A stretch of DNA of 64,000 nucleotides, from positions 62,001 through 126,000 of the forward strand of contig JANUBW010000015.1 in the NCBI GenBank assembly GCA_024809215.1, in the 5' to 3' direction. The notes below the pieces were generated by a model. That model was not told where the DNA came from. It did no database searches and saw only the letters and a list, made by a program, of their open reading frames with translations. The position numbers were made by a program, and so were the translations under genes. The stretch is from Niastella sp. OAS944. GTDB lineage: Bacteria > Bacteroidota > Bacteroidia > Chitinophagales > Chitinophagaceae. Below are positions 1 through 9,239 of this stretch, in pieces. The stretch's first letter is position 1; each line of letters starts with the position of its first letter.

Positions 1-597
1 CAGTTGCGCTTTCAGTTGCAGTTTGGAAGCCAGCGCATAGGTATTGAATGCCGTATCAATTTTAGGCAGCGTAAGATGATCGATGCCTTCAATGGGAATT
101 ATAACAGGGTTCAACCACGGCGTATCATATACTTTGGTATTATTATTCCAGCGGGTATTGTATATAAGCCCGGCCAGCAATATTTTCTGGGGCAGGTATT
201 TTTTCTTAAAATCTTCGGGGTAAAAGCTGAACCAGTACTGGTCCATAAAATCAAGCGCCGATTGTATGGCAATGGAATCACCGCTGCGCATGATAACCGG
301 TCCGGGTAATGCTGCGGTGCCACCAACAGGCGGCGAGGCCAGGTTATAACTGAGCTGGTAATTAAAATCGATGTCGGAAAATTTATACAGAATGTACGAA
401 TTGTACCGGTTAAAATAATCAAGTATGGCGTTATCAAAGGAAGCATTACCCTGCGGCAGCTGGTAACGCTGTGTTGATTTTTCTGAAACCTGCGGCGGAT
501 TTTTGTCTTTGCTGCAGGCTACTATCCCTACAGCTAAGAAACATACCATTGATAACCCCAGGACTGCTTTTTCGAAAATATTATTGAACAGTTGCAT
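1..597 (-). CDS. Substrate import-associated zinc metallohydrolase-type lipoprotein (Peptidase_Mx1-like), 3' end missing
   Basis: Partial gene: 199 codons are visible from the ATG at 597 with no stop before the window edge. The N-terminus is a lipoprotein signal peptide with a lipobox ending at Cys28 (IVAC-SKD), so the product is predicted to be a surface or periplasmic lipoprotein. The following region (FDNAILDYFNRY, then a YPEDFKKKYLPQKILLAG segment) matches my recollection of the Bacteroidota Mx1 family, lipoproteins encoded directly after SusC/SusD pairs. The HExxH zinc motif of that family would lie in the missing C-terminal half, so catalysis cannot be confirmed here. It starts 51 bp after the SusD stop and is last in the sigma-FecR-SusC-SusD operon. 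The family assignment rests on gene order plus partial sequence resemblance. Confidence 0.65.
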   Translation of the reverse strand, partial: MQLFNNIFEKAVLGLSMVCFLAVGIVACSKDKNPPQVSEKSTQRYQLPQGNASFDNAILDYFNRYNSYILYKFSDIDFNYQLSYNLASPPVGGTAALPGPVIMRSGDSIAIQSALDFMDQYWFSFYPEDFKKKYLPQKILLAGLIYNTRWNNNTKVYDTPWLNPVIIPIEGIDHLTLPKIDTAFNTYALASKLQLKAQL

Positions 598-648
598 AGA
601 TCATTGTACTAATTGTTTGAAAAGAGGTTTACTGTTTGCCTGGTATTT

Positions 649-2190
649 CTATGGGTTTTGTTCCAGGGCCGTGTTGGCTTCGATGGCATTTGCCGGAAAT
701 TTCATTACATAACGGTTGCTGCCCTGCGGCAACGTATAGGTTTCTACGGGAAGCGCTGCATTGGTTACAATCGGTTCATTGGGGTTGAACGTGTGCTCAA
801 TAGAAGGCATTCCATAACGGCGCAGATCGAACCAGCGGAACTCTTCAAAAGTGAACTCCCTTCTTCTTTCATTGAGGCAAAACTGCAACACCTGTTGCGG
901 ATCGTTGTTCAGCGAAGACAATAATACCGTGGCATTGGCCGCGCCGGTTTTAAAACGTTTTATGCGCAGGGCGTTCAGATCGTCCAGCGTTTTTTGCAAA
1001 AGCGATGCATCGCCATTTTTTATGGCATTGCGTACATATGCTTCGGCCCTGTTCACATACGCTTCGGCCATACGAAAACAACGGCTGGCCACGCCACTGC
1101 CTGCGTACATCTTTGAATTCATGTAATACCCGCTTAACCTCGTAAGAAAATAGTTGGGGGCAGGGTTGCTTGAACTCCACACCCCAAAACGCATGTCATT
1201 GGTTTCGTACAGGCTGATAAGCTGGGAAGAAGCTATACACGAATAGTTACCCATATTCAATGCACTCCAGTCGCCGCCTATTAAGTTGCTGAAAAGAAAT
1301 AACATTTCTGTGTTGGAGGGCTCTATAAAACTGCCGTTCTTAGTACCATTATACACTTGCGCTACCGGCACGGTACGGGAATTAAGATCTGCCAGTATGG
1401 GGTATTCTGCCAATAGCCGGCCGGTATAGTCAATTACCTTGTCCCATTCTTCCATATACAGGTAAATGCGGCTGGCCAGCAACCAGGCTGTACGGTAGTT
1501 AACCCGGTATACTGTAGAGATCTTTTTTTGTTTCTCCAGCAGGGCTATGGCTGTTTCTATATCATCGGTAATAAGATCATACACCTGTTTTACCGTACTG
1601 CGGCGAACAGCTTCATCGGAGATGTTCCCATTGCGAATGATGGGAACACCCAAACTGGCGCCCGGGTCGTGCACGGCATCGTTATAAGGCCAGCCATACA
1701 GGTTCACAAGCATAAGGTAATAATAGGCCCGCAGTACCAATGCCTCGCCCTTTATCTGCTCTTTCTCCGCCTCGGTGCCGCTTACATCGGGTAACATATC
1801 CATTACTACATTACAGCCCCTGATGCGGTTATACAGGTTTTGATATGGATTATTTGCACCGCCGGCCGAACCTAGGGCCGCCTGTTCGTATACGTTATCA
1901 GACCAGAGATAGAACGGTTTTATATAGTTTAGGAGGCTGGTGCTCGTAGCAAGATTCTGCAGGTGCATATCATCGTCCATCAAATTCAGGTAATTGCAGA
2001 GGGAATAACCATCGCCGGCGATTGTCCCCGTAGCTACATAAGGATATCCTTCTTTAGCCAGCAGCTCATTCAGGGAGGCGGCTGAAGTTGGGGTCAGTTC
2101 GTCCTGCGAAGCTTCTTTCAAATATTTCTTACACCCACTAAGCGCTAACAGGGTTATCAGTGAAAAAGTGATGATTATATTGCTGTTCAT
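649..2190 (-). CDS. RagB/SusD family nutrient-binding lipoprotein
   Basis: A 513-aa surface lipoprotein that captures substrate and lids its partner SusC channel. The signal peptide ends in a lipobox (LALSGC, Cys20) followed by KK. The N-terminal half carries the SusD-like helical core (YNRIRGCNVVMDMLP, then GEALVLRAYYYLMLVNLYG). The C-terminal half contains the typical LNERRREFTFEEFRWFDLRRYG block. Length is normal for the family. It lies 27 bp after the STN-type SusC and before the Mx1-type lipoprotein, in one operon with the sigma/FecR pair. The substrate cannot be told from sequence. Co-occurrence with an Mx1-type metallohydrolase and FecIR-type signalling suggests a peptide, iron or small-ligand system rather than a classical glycan locus; that is inference. 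Confidence 0.95.
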   Translation of the reverse strand: MNSNIIITFSLITLLALSGCKKYLKEASQDELTPTSAASLNELLAKEGYPYVATGTIAGDGYSLCNYLNLMDDDMHLQNLATSTSLLNYIKPFYLWSDNVYEQAALGSAGGANNPYQNLYNRIRGCNVVMDMLPDVSGTEAEKEQIKGEALVLRAYYYLMLVNLYGWPYNDAVHDPGASLGVPIIRNGNISDEAVRRSTVKQVYDLITDDIETAIALLEKQKKISTVYRVNYRTAWLLASRIYLYMEEWDKVIDYTGRLLAEYPILADLNSRTVPVAQVYNGTKNGSFIEPSNTEMLFLFSNLIGGDWSALNMGNYSCIASSQLISLYETNDMRFGVWSSSNPAPNYFLTRLSGYYMNSKMYAGSGVASRCFRMAEAYVNRAEAYVRNAIKNGDASLLQKTLDDLNALRIKRFKTGAANATVLLSSLNNDPQQVLQFCLNERRREFTFEEFRWFDLRRYGMPSIEHTFNPNEPIVTNAALPVETYTLPQGSNRYVMKFPANAIEANTALEQNP

Positions 2191-2217
2191 GATTGTATTT
2201 TTTACAGGCGGTTTTAA

Positions 2218-5200
2218 TTAAAATCCTGCGTTCAGGCCGAAGGAGAAGGTCCTCATTCTGGTGAGGGTAGGCGTAATTTTGCTGGCGTCGGTTGTGAGTA
2301 CTTCGGGGTCCTGCCCGTGCAACTTTTTACTGGCAATAATAAACGGGTTGGTCACATTGGCCGAGAACGTAAGCTGGTTAAGCACTTTGAGCTTTGCCAG
2401 CTGCTTACCGGTAATGTTCCAGGAGAACATGATATTGTTGCAGCGCAGGTGACTGCCGTTCACCACACGCAGGTCGCTGTAGTTGTACATGGTATACCGG
2501 TACCACGAGCCGGCTAATAACGCAATAGACTTATCGCCGCCGAATTCCGTATTGCTGATGCCCTCATCGGTGGCATATATGGCGGGAATATCGGTATACG
2601 CTTCATCGCCCGGCTTTTGCCAGCGGTTCACCAACTGCAGGCTGGCGTTTTTGTCGGGCGCCGGCGCCTGGTACTGACCGTTGGAGCCGGCCTGCATAAT
2701 GGGATTCAGGCGCAGGTAATAGCTCAGTTGTATATTGAACATGGCAGACAGCGACAGGTTTTTGTAACGCAGCGATGTATTGATGCCGCCGCTGATCTTC
2801 GGGTTGGCATTGCCGCTGTATGCCAGGTATTTGGTTGCATCGGGGTCTTTCAGTAAAGCCTTGTTGGTATCAACATCCAGGTATTTGAACATGGCCCGGC
2901 CGGAATTGTGATTGAGCCCGGCATAACGGAAACTCCAGAAGCCGTCTACCGGGTAGCCGTTTACCAGCGCCGTTCCGTTGGTTAGCGTTTTCAAATTGGG
3001 GGTATAACGGGGCTGCTCAACGCTATTCTTATTTATGCTGGTATTGAACTGCAGGCTCCACATCCAGTCGCGCGTTCTTACCGGCACTACTTTCACCGAC
3101 AGATCGTAGCCCCTGTTGGTCATGTCGCTGCCGTTCACATACATCTGCGCGGTGCCGTATTCAATGGGCACGGTTCGTTGTGAGATGAGGTCTTTGGAAT
3201 ATTTGTAATAATAATCGAACGTAAAGGAAACGCGGTTCTTCAGCATCGAGAAGTCCATGCCTATATTCCAGGTACGTGTTCTTTCCTTGCGCAAGTCGGG
3301 ATAAGGCATGGTTTTAATAACCAGGTACGATTCGCCGTTCAATGGATTGTATATCGGTGAAGTGTACTGGGCTATGAGGTTAGGGCCTACATCTTCTACA
3401 ATATTGCCCTGAAAGCCAAATGAGCTGCGAACGGTAAGGTCATTTATCCAGGTAAGTCGGTGTTTAAACCATTTTTCCGCCAGCACATCCCACCGGGCGC
3501 CGATGGCCCATACCGGATTGAATGAGGCATTGGTATACTGGCCAAAGCGATTGCTGGCGTCGCTGCGACCGTTTAAGTTGATGGTATATTTTCGTTTGAA
3601 CGAATAAGTAAGGCTCGTAAAATAAGATACAAAATTTGAAAGGGTATTGGTACGCCGGTTATAATATTTATCGGCAAAGGCATCTGAGGAGGTGGTGGGC
3701 GAACCGGGATGGGCAATTGAATAATCATAATCGACCACATCGCCGCGATCGGGGAAATAGCCATAATTCTTGGTAGCAACGCCTTTGTAGGTATTGTTGC
3801 GTACTTCGAAGCCGCCCATCAGGTTAAAATTATGCATACCGTCGCCAAGCTTCCTGTTATATTGAAGTGTATTGCGAAACAGGTAGCCGTCGCGGTTCAT
3901 ATCTTCCCTTTCCAGCACGCCGCCACGAGGCAGCACCGAGGCTTGTTCCAATGTGCTTCCTTTAGGTAGTTCGCCCAGGTTGGCGCCCCTGATCTGTGCC
4001 ACGAAAAATGAATTTTCATCGGCCCAGCGCTCCTGCGTGCTGCGGTCGAAGCTTCCCGATAACATGGTTTGAAAATTCAGGTCTTTCGTTAGCTCTACCT
4101 GCAGGTCGGTATTGAAGGTAAGCCCGCGGCTGTCGGTGGTATTGCCGGTATGGGCCCGTTCGTTTATAAAATTATATTTCAGGTTCGAGGTGAGCGTGGA
4201 GTAAGCCCCATTGGCCAGGAGCACAGAGGTAGTGCTGTTTACAGTAGAATAATATTGATCGGCTGTTAGCTCCCTGTTGGTGTACAGGGCATATTGCTCG
4301 GGGTTCACATTTGAATAAAAGCCATTGTTCTTAAGCGCGTTTGCCTGCAGCCCAATATGCCAGCGCATTCTTTTATTCAGGCGATACTCCATGTTCATAA
4401 GGGCGTTCAGTCTTTTCTGGTCGTTGCCAATGGCGCTGTTGGCGGTAGCGCTATACCCCAGCGAGCCGTAATAAGTAGCTTTGTCACTACCGCCGCTGAT
4501 GCTTAACGTATAATTCTGGTTGTGGGCATAGCGGTACAGTTCATTGAACCAGTCTGTATTATTTTGTTCCAGCCGGGTAACCCCGTCGTTAAATTCCTGT
4601 TGTGTGATCTGCTTGTTGATGTAGAGATAATACAAACTTTCATAGCCCACATTCTGCGGCCCTTCTTTTACCTGTACATTTCCCTGTGGACCGGTTGCTG
4701 CATAGTTCACCCCTTTCTCAATCAATTCTTTTGAGAGTGCTACACGCTGCGCTGAATTCATTAGGTCCTGCCGGTTGTAGCCTGGTTTTTCAGTAATGCT
4801 GTGATCGGTCCTGAAATTGATCTTTGATTTGCCAGCCTTACCTCTTTTGCTGGTGATCACAATTACGCCGTTGGCGGCGCGTACGCCATATAATGCGGTG
4901 GCAGAGGCGTCTTTCAGAAAAGTAATGTCTTCAATATCGTCGGGGTTCAGGCCTGCTATGCCATTGCTCATAATACTGAGGCCGGCGGTCATGGAGGCTT
5001 TGTCGGCGGCGTTGAGGATGTTGTCTAAATTCTGGTCCTTAAATGGGAATGGGTCTTCCCTAATGATACCATCCACCACCCATACCGGTTCGCGATTACC
5101 CAACAAGGTTGATGTACCGCGAACTCTTATTTTAGGGTTTGAACCAACAGTGCCATTAGGAACGCTGATGGCCACACCTGGTATTTGTCCCTGCAGGGCA

Positions 5201-5952
5201 ACGTCGACCCGCGTAATACCGGCAATGCGTATATCTTCTCCTTTTACTTTGGATGTGGCGCCTACCGACTCCCAGGTACGCAGGTTCTGATACCCTGTTA
5301 TCACTACTTCATCTTCCGATTTTCCTGCCGTTTTCAATATTACGGTCAGTTGTTTTCGGTTGTTCACCCCCACTATCTGTGTTTCATACCCGATATACGA
5401 AACGCGTAAGACGGCCGATGGTTTAAGCGTGAGCGTCAATTGTCCTTTACTATCAACCAGCCCTGTTTTAGTAAGATCGGAGTGGTCTGAAACCGTGGCG
5501 CCGCCCAGCAGGGAGCCCTCATCGCCTTTAACGGTAATAGTCACCTGACCATACTGTATCTTCGCAACGGACTCTTCCTGCACCATGGGAACACTGATCT
5601 TACGAATGATGACCACATTTTTATTGAACACATATTCAAGGCCGGTGCCTGCCAGTATTTTATCGAGCACGCCCGACAAAGGAGCGACGGTCATGTTGAG
5701 ACTAATGTGCTGAGCTTTATCAGAAACATTTGCCTCAATAACGAACTGCAGTTTTACCTGCCTGCGTAGTATCTGCAATACTTCATCGAGCGAGGCGTTG
5801 TCGACCTTTACCGTAACCCGCTGTGAAGCCAGGGGCTGATTTTGGGCCTGCACAGGGTGGTTAAACACAAGCAGTAAAAAACTGAATGTAACAATCAAAA
5901 ACGGTTTGTAGAAAAGGGCAAAAGAATCCCTGATGAGAAGTTTTGTTCTCAT
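2218..5952 (-). CDS. SusC/RagA-type TonB-dependent outer-membrane transporter with STN signalling domain
   Basis: A 1244-aa TonB-linked outer-membrane importer. Domains in order: signal peptide (to about residue 36), STN (secretin/TonB short N-terminal) domain at about 45-118, a carboxypeptidase-regulatory-like beta-sandwich at about 135-210, TonB box DEVVITGYQ at 214-222, plug with the usual VWVVDGI and FLKDASATALYGVRAANGV motifs, then a long 22-strand-type barrel. The STN domain is known in such transporters to contact a FecR anti-sigma factor when substrate binds. A FecR and an ECF sigma gene lie immediately upstream on the same strand (59-bp gap), so this is the receptor of a three-protein trans-envelope signalling cassette. 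SusD follows after 27 bp. Substrate unknown. Confidence 0.96.
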   Translation of the reverse strand: MRTKLLIRDSFALFYKPFLIVTFSFLLLVFNHPVQAQNQPLASQRVTVKVDNASLDEVLQILRRQVKLQFVIEANVSDKAQHISLNMTVAPLSGVLDKILAGTGLEYVFNKNVVIIRKISVPMVQEESVAKIQYGQVTITVKGDEGSLLGGATVSDHSDLTKTGLVDSKGQLTLTLKPSAVLRVSYIGYETQIVGVNNRKQLTVILKTAGKSEDEVVITGYQNLRTWESVGATSKVKGEDIRIAGITRVDVALQGQIPGVAISVPNGTVGSNPKIRVRGTSTLLGNREPVWVVDGIIREDPFPFKDQNLDNILNAADKASMTAGLSIMSNGIAGLNPDDIEDITFLKDASATALYGVRAANGVIVITSKRGKAGKSKINFRTDHSITEKPGYNRQDLMNSAQRVALSKELIEKGVNYAATGPQGNVQVKEGPQNVGYESLYYLYINKQITQQEFNDGVTRLEQNNTDWFNELYRYAHNQNYTLSISGGSDKATYYGSLGYSATANSAIGNDQKRLNALMNMEYRLNKRMRWHIGLQANALKNNGFYSNVNPEQYALYTNRELTADQYYSTVNSTTSVLLANGAYSTLTSNLKYNFINERAHTGNTTDSRGLTFNTDLQVELTKDLNFQTMLSGSFDRSTQERWADENSFFVAQIRGANLGELPKGSTLEQASVLPRGGVLEREDMNRDGYLFRNTLQYNRKLGDGMHNFNLMGGFEVRNNTYKGVATKNYGYFPDRGDVVDYDYSIAHPGSPTTSSDAFADKYYNRRTNTLSNFVSYFTSLTYSFKRKYTINLNGRSDASNRFGQYTNASFNPVWAIGARWDVLAEKWFKHRLTWINDLTVRSSFGFQGNIVEDVGPNLIAQYTSPIYNPLNGESYLVIKTMPYPDLRKERTRTWNIGMDFSMLKNRVSFTFDYYYKYSKDLISQRTVPIEYGTAQMYVNGSDMTNRGYDLSVKVVPVRTRDWMWSLQFNTSINKNSVEQPRYTPNLKTLTNGTALVNGYPVDGFWSFRYAGLNHNSGRAMFKYLDVDTNKALLKDPDATKYLAYSGNANPKISGGINTSLRYKNLSLSAMFNIQLSYYLRLNPIMQAGSNGQYQAPAPDKNASLQLVNRWQKPGDEAYTDIPAIYATDEGISNTEFGGDKSIALLAGSWYRYTMYNYSDLRVVNGSHLRCNNIMFSWNITGKQLAKLKVLNQLTFSANVTNPFIIASKKLHGQDPEVLTTDASKITPTLTRMRTFSFGLNAGF

Positions 5953-6011
5953 AATACAATTGATTTGGTTAGTTAGGCTGGAAAGGTTTATGAAATTGGC
6001 ATTAGCAGTTG

Positions 6012-7193
6012 CTATTTTCCATTAGCAGGCAGTATAACGATCGTTTTATCTTTTACGGCAAATTGAATATTGCTGGTTTGTTCAAAATTCTTCAGCATTT
6101 CGGCAATACTATTGGTAAGGTGAAGCGCTCCGTTGTATTCAATGTTCTTTAGTTTTTCTTCGGCAAAACTTATTTGTACGTCATATCTTCTTTCCAGCAT
6201 CTCTGCCAGTTCGGCAAGTGTCATTTTGGTCATCACCAGGTCATCGTCTTTCCAGGCTATAAAGTCACCGGCGAATACTTTTCTTGTTTCAGTATTGCCG
6301 TTGCCTACGTTGAAAACAGTTTGATGATCGGGTGTAAGCTTTACTGCTTTAGCGTTGCCCGGCGGAGTGAACAATACGCTACCCGTAACCAGCGTAGTAT
6401 AGACCTTTTTCCCATAGGTTTTAATATTGAAACTGGTACCCAATACTTTTGTTGCTGTATTGCCGGCGTGCACCACAAACGGCCATTTATCGTTATGCAC
6501 TACTTCAAAATAGGCCTCCCCTTCAATGGTCACTTTTCTTTCTGCTTTATCGAAACGTACCGGATACGATATTTTACTATCGGCGTTCAACCAAACCTTT
6601 GAGCCATCGGATAACACAAGGTTGTACAGGTAACCGCGGGGAACAATGAGCGTATTTATCAGGGATGCATCGCCTTTTGCATGTTCGCTGTTCTCATAAG
6701 CAACTGTTCCCTGTTGTAAGTGTATAAGCGTACCATCTTTTTCCCGGAGTTGTGTGGCTGTATCTAATACAATGGTTTGTCCGCCGGCCGTTACCAGTTG
6801 CACCTTGCTGGCAGGCTCATGGTTAGCCATTGCCTTTTCAACAGTTTGCAGGTTATTTATGGCCCCATTGATACTGAACCTGGTATATAACCACCAGGCA
6901 GTACCGGCAATGAACAGCAGGCTGGCTGCAGCCACCCATTTCTTCCAGTTAATGGCTATACGGCGAACGGGGGCCGCCCTATCTTCTTTTTCCATTATAT
7001 GCACCCATGCCTTTGCAGCATCCAGTTGCAGTGCGCCTGTGAGCAGTTGATCATTTTTTACCTGTTGCAAGCGGGCAAAGAGCGCCTGCTCTTCGGTAGA
7101 AAGCGCACCGGCCAGTACCTGCTGTTCATCTACGGGCTTTTCCAGCAGATCTATCAATTTGTCCCAATCAATATTTTGCGACTCCTTTTGCAT
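6012..7193 (-). CDS. FecR family anti-sigma factor with DUF4974 C-terminus
   Basis: A 393-aa single-pass inner-membrane regulator. The cytoplasmic N-terminal region (1-85) would bind the ECF sigma factor. One membrane helix follows at about 87-106 (KKWVAAASLLFIAGTAWWLY). The periplasmic FecR domain includes LIVPRGYLYNLVLSDGSKVWLN and GEAYFEV, and a C-terminal DUF4974-type segment (MTLAELAEMLERRYDV) closes the protein. In this family the periplasmic part senses the STN domain of the partner transporter and controls release of the sigma factor. The gene sits between the sigma gene (50-bp gap) and the STN-bearing SusC (59-bp gap). All hallmarks are present and nothing looks broken. Confidence 0.95.
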   Translation of the reverse strand: MQKESQNIDWDKLIDLLEKPVDEQQVLAGALSTEEQALFARLQQVKNDQLLTGALQLDAAKAWVHIMEKEDRAAPVRRIAINWKKWVAAASLLFIAGTAWWLYTRFSINGAINNLQTVEKAMANHEPASKVQLVTAGGQTIVLDTATQLREKDGTLIHLQQGTVAYENSEHAKGDASLINTLIVPRGYLYNLVLSDGSKVWLNADSKISYPVRFDKAERKVTIEGEAYFEVVHNDKWPFVVHAGNTATKVLGTSFNIKTYGKKVYTTLVTGSVLFTPPGNAKAVKLTPDHQTVFNVGNGNTETRKVFAGDFIAWKDDDLVMTKMTLAELAEMLERRYDVQISFAEEKLKNIEYNGALHLTNSIAEMLKNFEQTSNIQFAVKDKTIVILPANGK

Positions 7194-7243
7194 AAGTTCA
7201 GTTATATGACAACCGGGTTAATTAATAGGGTGTATGTGTGTTA

Positions 7244-7822
7244 TTATTTTTTTAAGAAAAAATAGAAAAGGGGCAGCAACAGCTTTAGGAGGTTGCGCAA
7301 CTCCTGGTAGGCCAGGCGAAGGTGCATTTTAACGGTATTCACAGATATTCCCAGCTCGGCGGCAACCTCGGCATATTTCATATTATGCTGCCGGCTGAGG
7401 ATAAAGGCCTTTTTGCGTTGCTCGGGCAGGTTGTTTACAGCTGTAATTATTTGCAGATAAAGCTGGTCAGTTTCATCGGGTTGTGCAACAGGAAGTAGTG
7501 TTTCGTCGCCGGGGAAGGTGGCAGAAGAAGCCGTTTCATGTTTAGAGCGGATGCTTTCTTTTTTAAGATAATTCAGGGCGGCATTGCGTACCGATACCAA
7601 TGCAAACGCGGCAAAGGATTGCTTTATATGAAGCGAGGCGCGGTTTTGCCAGCATTTTATAAAGAAATCCTGTACAATATCTTCACTGGCATGCCAGTCT
7701 TCAGTTATTTTACAAGCCTGCAGGCATAGCCACTGGTAGTATTGGTGAAACAATAACTCATACTCTTTCCTATCCAGGACCGATAGATCGATGGGATCAT
7801 TATTGGATCGGGCAGCAGCCAT
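7244..7822 (-). CDS. ECF RNA polymerase sigma factor (FecI/SigE-like, Bacteroidota type)
   Basis: A 192-aa extracytoplasmic-function sigma factor. Region 2 is visible at about 20-90 (YELLFHQYYQWLCLQACKI, EDIVQDFFIKCW). Region 4 follows at about 130-180, with the helix-turn-helix core LPEQRKKAFILSRQHNMKY and ELGISVNTVKMHL. It is the first gene of the sigma-FecR-SusC-SusD-lipoprotein operon and should direct its transcription when FecR is relieved. The C-terminus ends in an unusual hydrophobic tail (LLKLLLPLFYFFLKK). The start at 7822 is the first ATG consistent with region 2; the internal GTG codons would truncate it. Confidence 0.95.
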   Translation of the reverse strand: MAAARSNNDPIDLSVLDRKEYELLFHQYYQWLCLQACKITEDWHASEDIVQDFFIKCWQNRASLHIKQSFAAFALVSVRNAALNYLKKESIRSKHETASSATFPGDETLLPVAQPDETDQLYLQIITAVNNLPEQRKKAFILSRQHNMKYAEVAAELGISVNTVKMHLRLAYQELRNLLKLLLPLFYFFLKK

Positions 7823-7980
7823 TCACTTTTTTTCAGTTTAGAATTTTCAAACTTAAAGTAATTTTTCAATGGCAGCATAAAGGCGTAAAAGAAAGTAAAT
7901 TATGAACAATAATATAAATTAATGAGCAATTTCAAAAAATACTGTAAAAAGGGCGGCCGGCCTTCGCTTCCAATAATGAT

Positions 7981-8619
7981 CTACTGGTAGTTTTGGGTGG
8001 CGTTTAATAAGATCTGTTTTGTTTCGTAGAATATTCTTAGTGTCGGAATTATATGCAGATTTTCTGCTTCTATTAATGCCCCTCTATAGGTTGCGGAAAT
8101 ATTTTTGGGGCCGTAAATGATAATTGTTCCGTTGCAGTCATGCGATGCATATGGTAGCGATTGAATAATGTGCTCGTTCTTTTTTTTGCCTTTTTTGATA
8201 AGTTTAGCCTGAAGGGCATCTTCACTTATCTGAATAATGTTGGTGATGTTATTTTGAAGAAGCCTTTTTACGATGCTGTCGGCATTGAATACTAATAATT
8301 CTGAATTGTATGGTTTGAATTCAACAATGGCGCCATTTTCTAAGGTGTCTATTGTTGATGGAAAGGGTATCCCTTCAATCGGCTGCAGGCTTTTAATGAA
8401 ATAACCTTTCCAAAGTAAGTTTTCCTGAATAAAATAGAAAGAACTATACCCTTCGCATATTTTGTAAATTATGGTGTTTTGCAAATTGATCGTTTTGGCA
8501 ATAGAGTCTTCCACTTCGCTAAAATGTTTATAGAATTGATATAGCTTATCGCTTTTAATGGTTTGTGCAAAACCAGCCTGAACGCTCAAAATGAAGACGA
8601 AAAAATGTATTGTTTTCAT
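7981..8619 (-). CDS. Exported protein of unknown function
   Basis: A 212-aa protein I do not recognise. The first 18 residues form a clear Sec signal peptide (hydrophobic core FFVFILSVQA, cleavage after GFAQ), so the mature protein is periplasmic or secreted. It has no lipobox and no later membrane segment. Mature sequence is mixed alpha/beta with several Tyr/Phe residues and no cysteine/histidine motif that would suggest an enzyme. It is alone on the minus strand: the ECF gene lies 158 bp downstream, and upstream is the 20-bp tandem repeat array. It looks like a genuine gene from its length, signal peptide and normal composition. Confidence 0.6.
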   Translation of the reverse strand: MKTIHFFVFILSVQAGFAQTIKSDKLYQFYKHFSEVEDSIAKTINLQNTIIYKICEGYSSFYFIQENLLWKGYFIKSLQPIEGIPFPSTIDTLENGAIVEFKPYNSELLVFNADSIVKRLLQNNITNIIQISEDALQAKLIKKGKKKNEHIIQSLPYASHDCNGTIIIYGPKNISATYRGALIEAENLHIIPTLRIFYETKQILLNATQNYQ

Positions 8620-8680
8620 GTCTTTTTACTACCTGGTGTTTCTTACATATTTGATGCAGATGCTGTAGAAAATCATATTT

Positions 8681-9080
8681 TTCTGCGAAATATTAGTTTT
8701 TCTCGCAGAATATTGGCTTTTCCTGCGAGAAATATGAAAATCTCGCAGAATACGAGGTTATCTCGCAGATAATAAGAAACGCTCGCAGAATTTTAAATTC
8801 CTTCGCAGGAAATTAGAAAAGCCCGCAGAAAATAAGATTTCCTCGCAGAAAATAAGAAAAGCTCGCAGAATTTTGAGTTTCCTCGCAAGAAATAAGAAAA
8901 GGTCGCAGAATTTATGGTTTGCTCGCAGAAAATAGGAAACGCTCGCGGAAAATGAGAAACGCTCGCAGGATTCTGGCGTTTTTCGCAGGAAAACAGAATC
9001 CCTCGCAGAAAATATGAAAAGCCCGCAGAATATGCGATTTTCTCGCAAAAAGTAGGAAATGCTCGCAGGAATTTGCTTCT
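8681..9080. repeat. Array of about twenty 20-bp tandem repeats (consensus near GCTCGCAGAAAATAAGAAAA)
   Basis: Twenty consecutive units fall in an exact 20-bp register with no insertions or deletions. Each unit starts with a conserved 10-mer close to [G/C/T]CTCGCAGAA, followed by a variable A/T-rich 10-mer of either AATAAGAAAA type or TTTTGAGTTT type. The conserved half drifts at the left end (TTCTGCGAAA at 8681, TCCTGCGAGA at 8721). The A/T-rich halves change much more than the CTCGCAG core, as if the core were selected. There are no unique spacers between long identical repeats, so it is not a CRISPR array. Because three units equal 60 bp, the minus strand stays open for 109 codons (8758-9087), but that frame encodes only a low-complexity 20-residue periodicity and I do not call it a gene. 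Function unknown. Confidence 0.9.
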
Positions 9081-9239
9081 GTTTCAACTAACCGTTATAT
9101 TTGTAATGGTTACTGTGCTTTTAGTTTCTCGCCTGCAACCTACTTCACAACAGATTCCCCAATTAGTTTTATTACGTTTTTATTTTGATAATTCCGGTTT
9201 AGGTCTTATTGGTAGCTATACAAATTAAATTGCCGTTTT

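Noticed and set aside
4817..5290. 157-codon plus-strand frame inside the SusC gene
   Set aside because: It is antisense to the conserved plug and TonB-box region, whose protein motifs are unmistakable on the minus strand.
8681..9080. CRISPR array
   Set aside because: Units are 20 bp tandem without unique spacers, and no cas gene is nearby.
8758..9087. Open frame of 109 codons on the minus strand within the repeat array
   Set aside because: It is open only because three 20-bp units make 60 bp; the product is a low-complexity Phe/Leu/Arg/Ser periodicity with no protein-like character.
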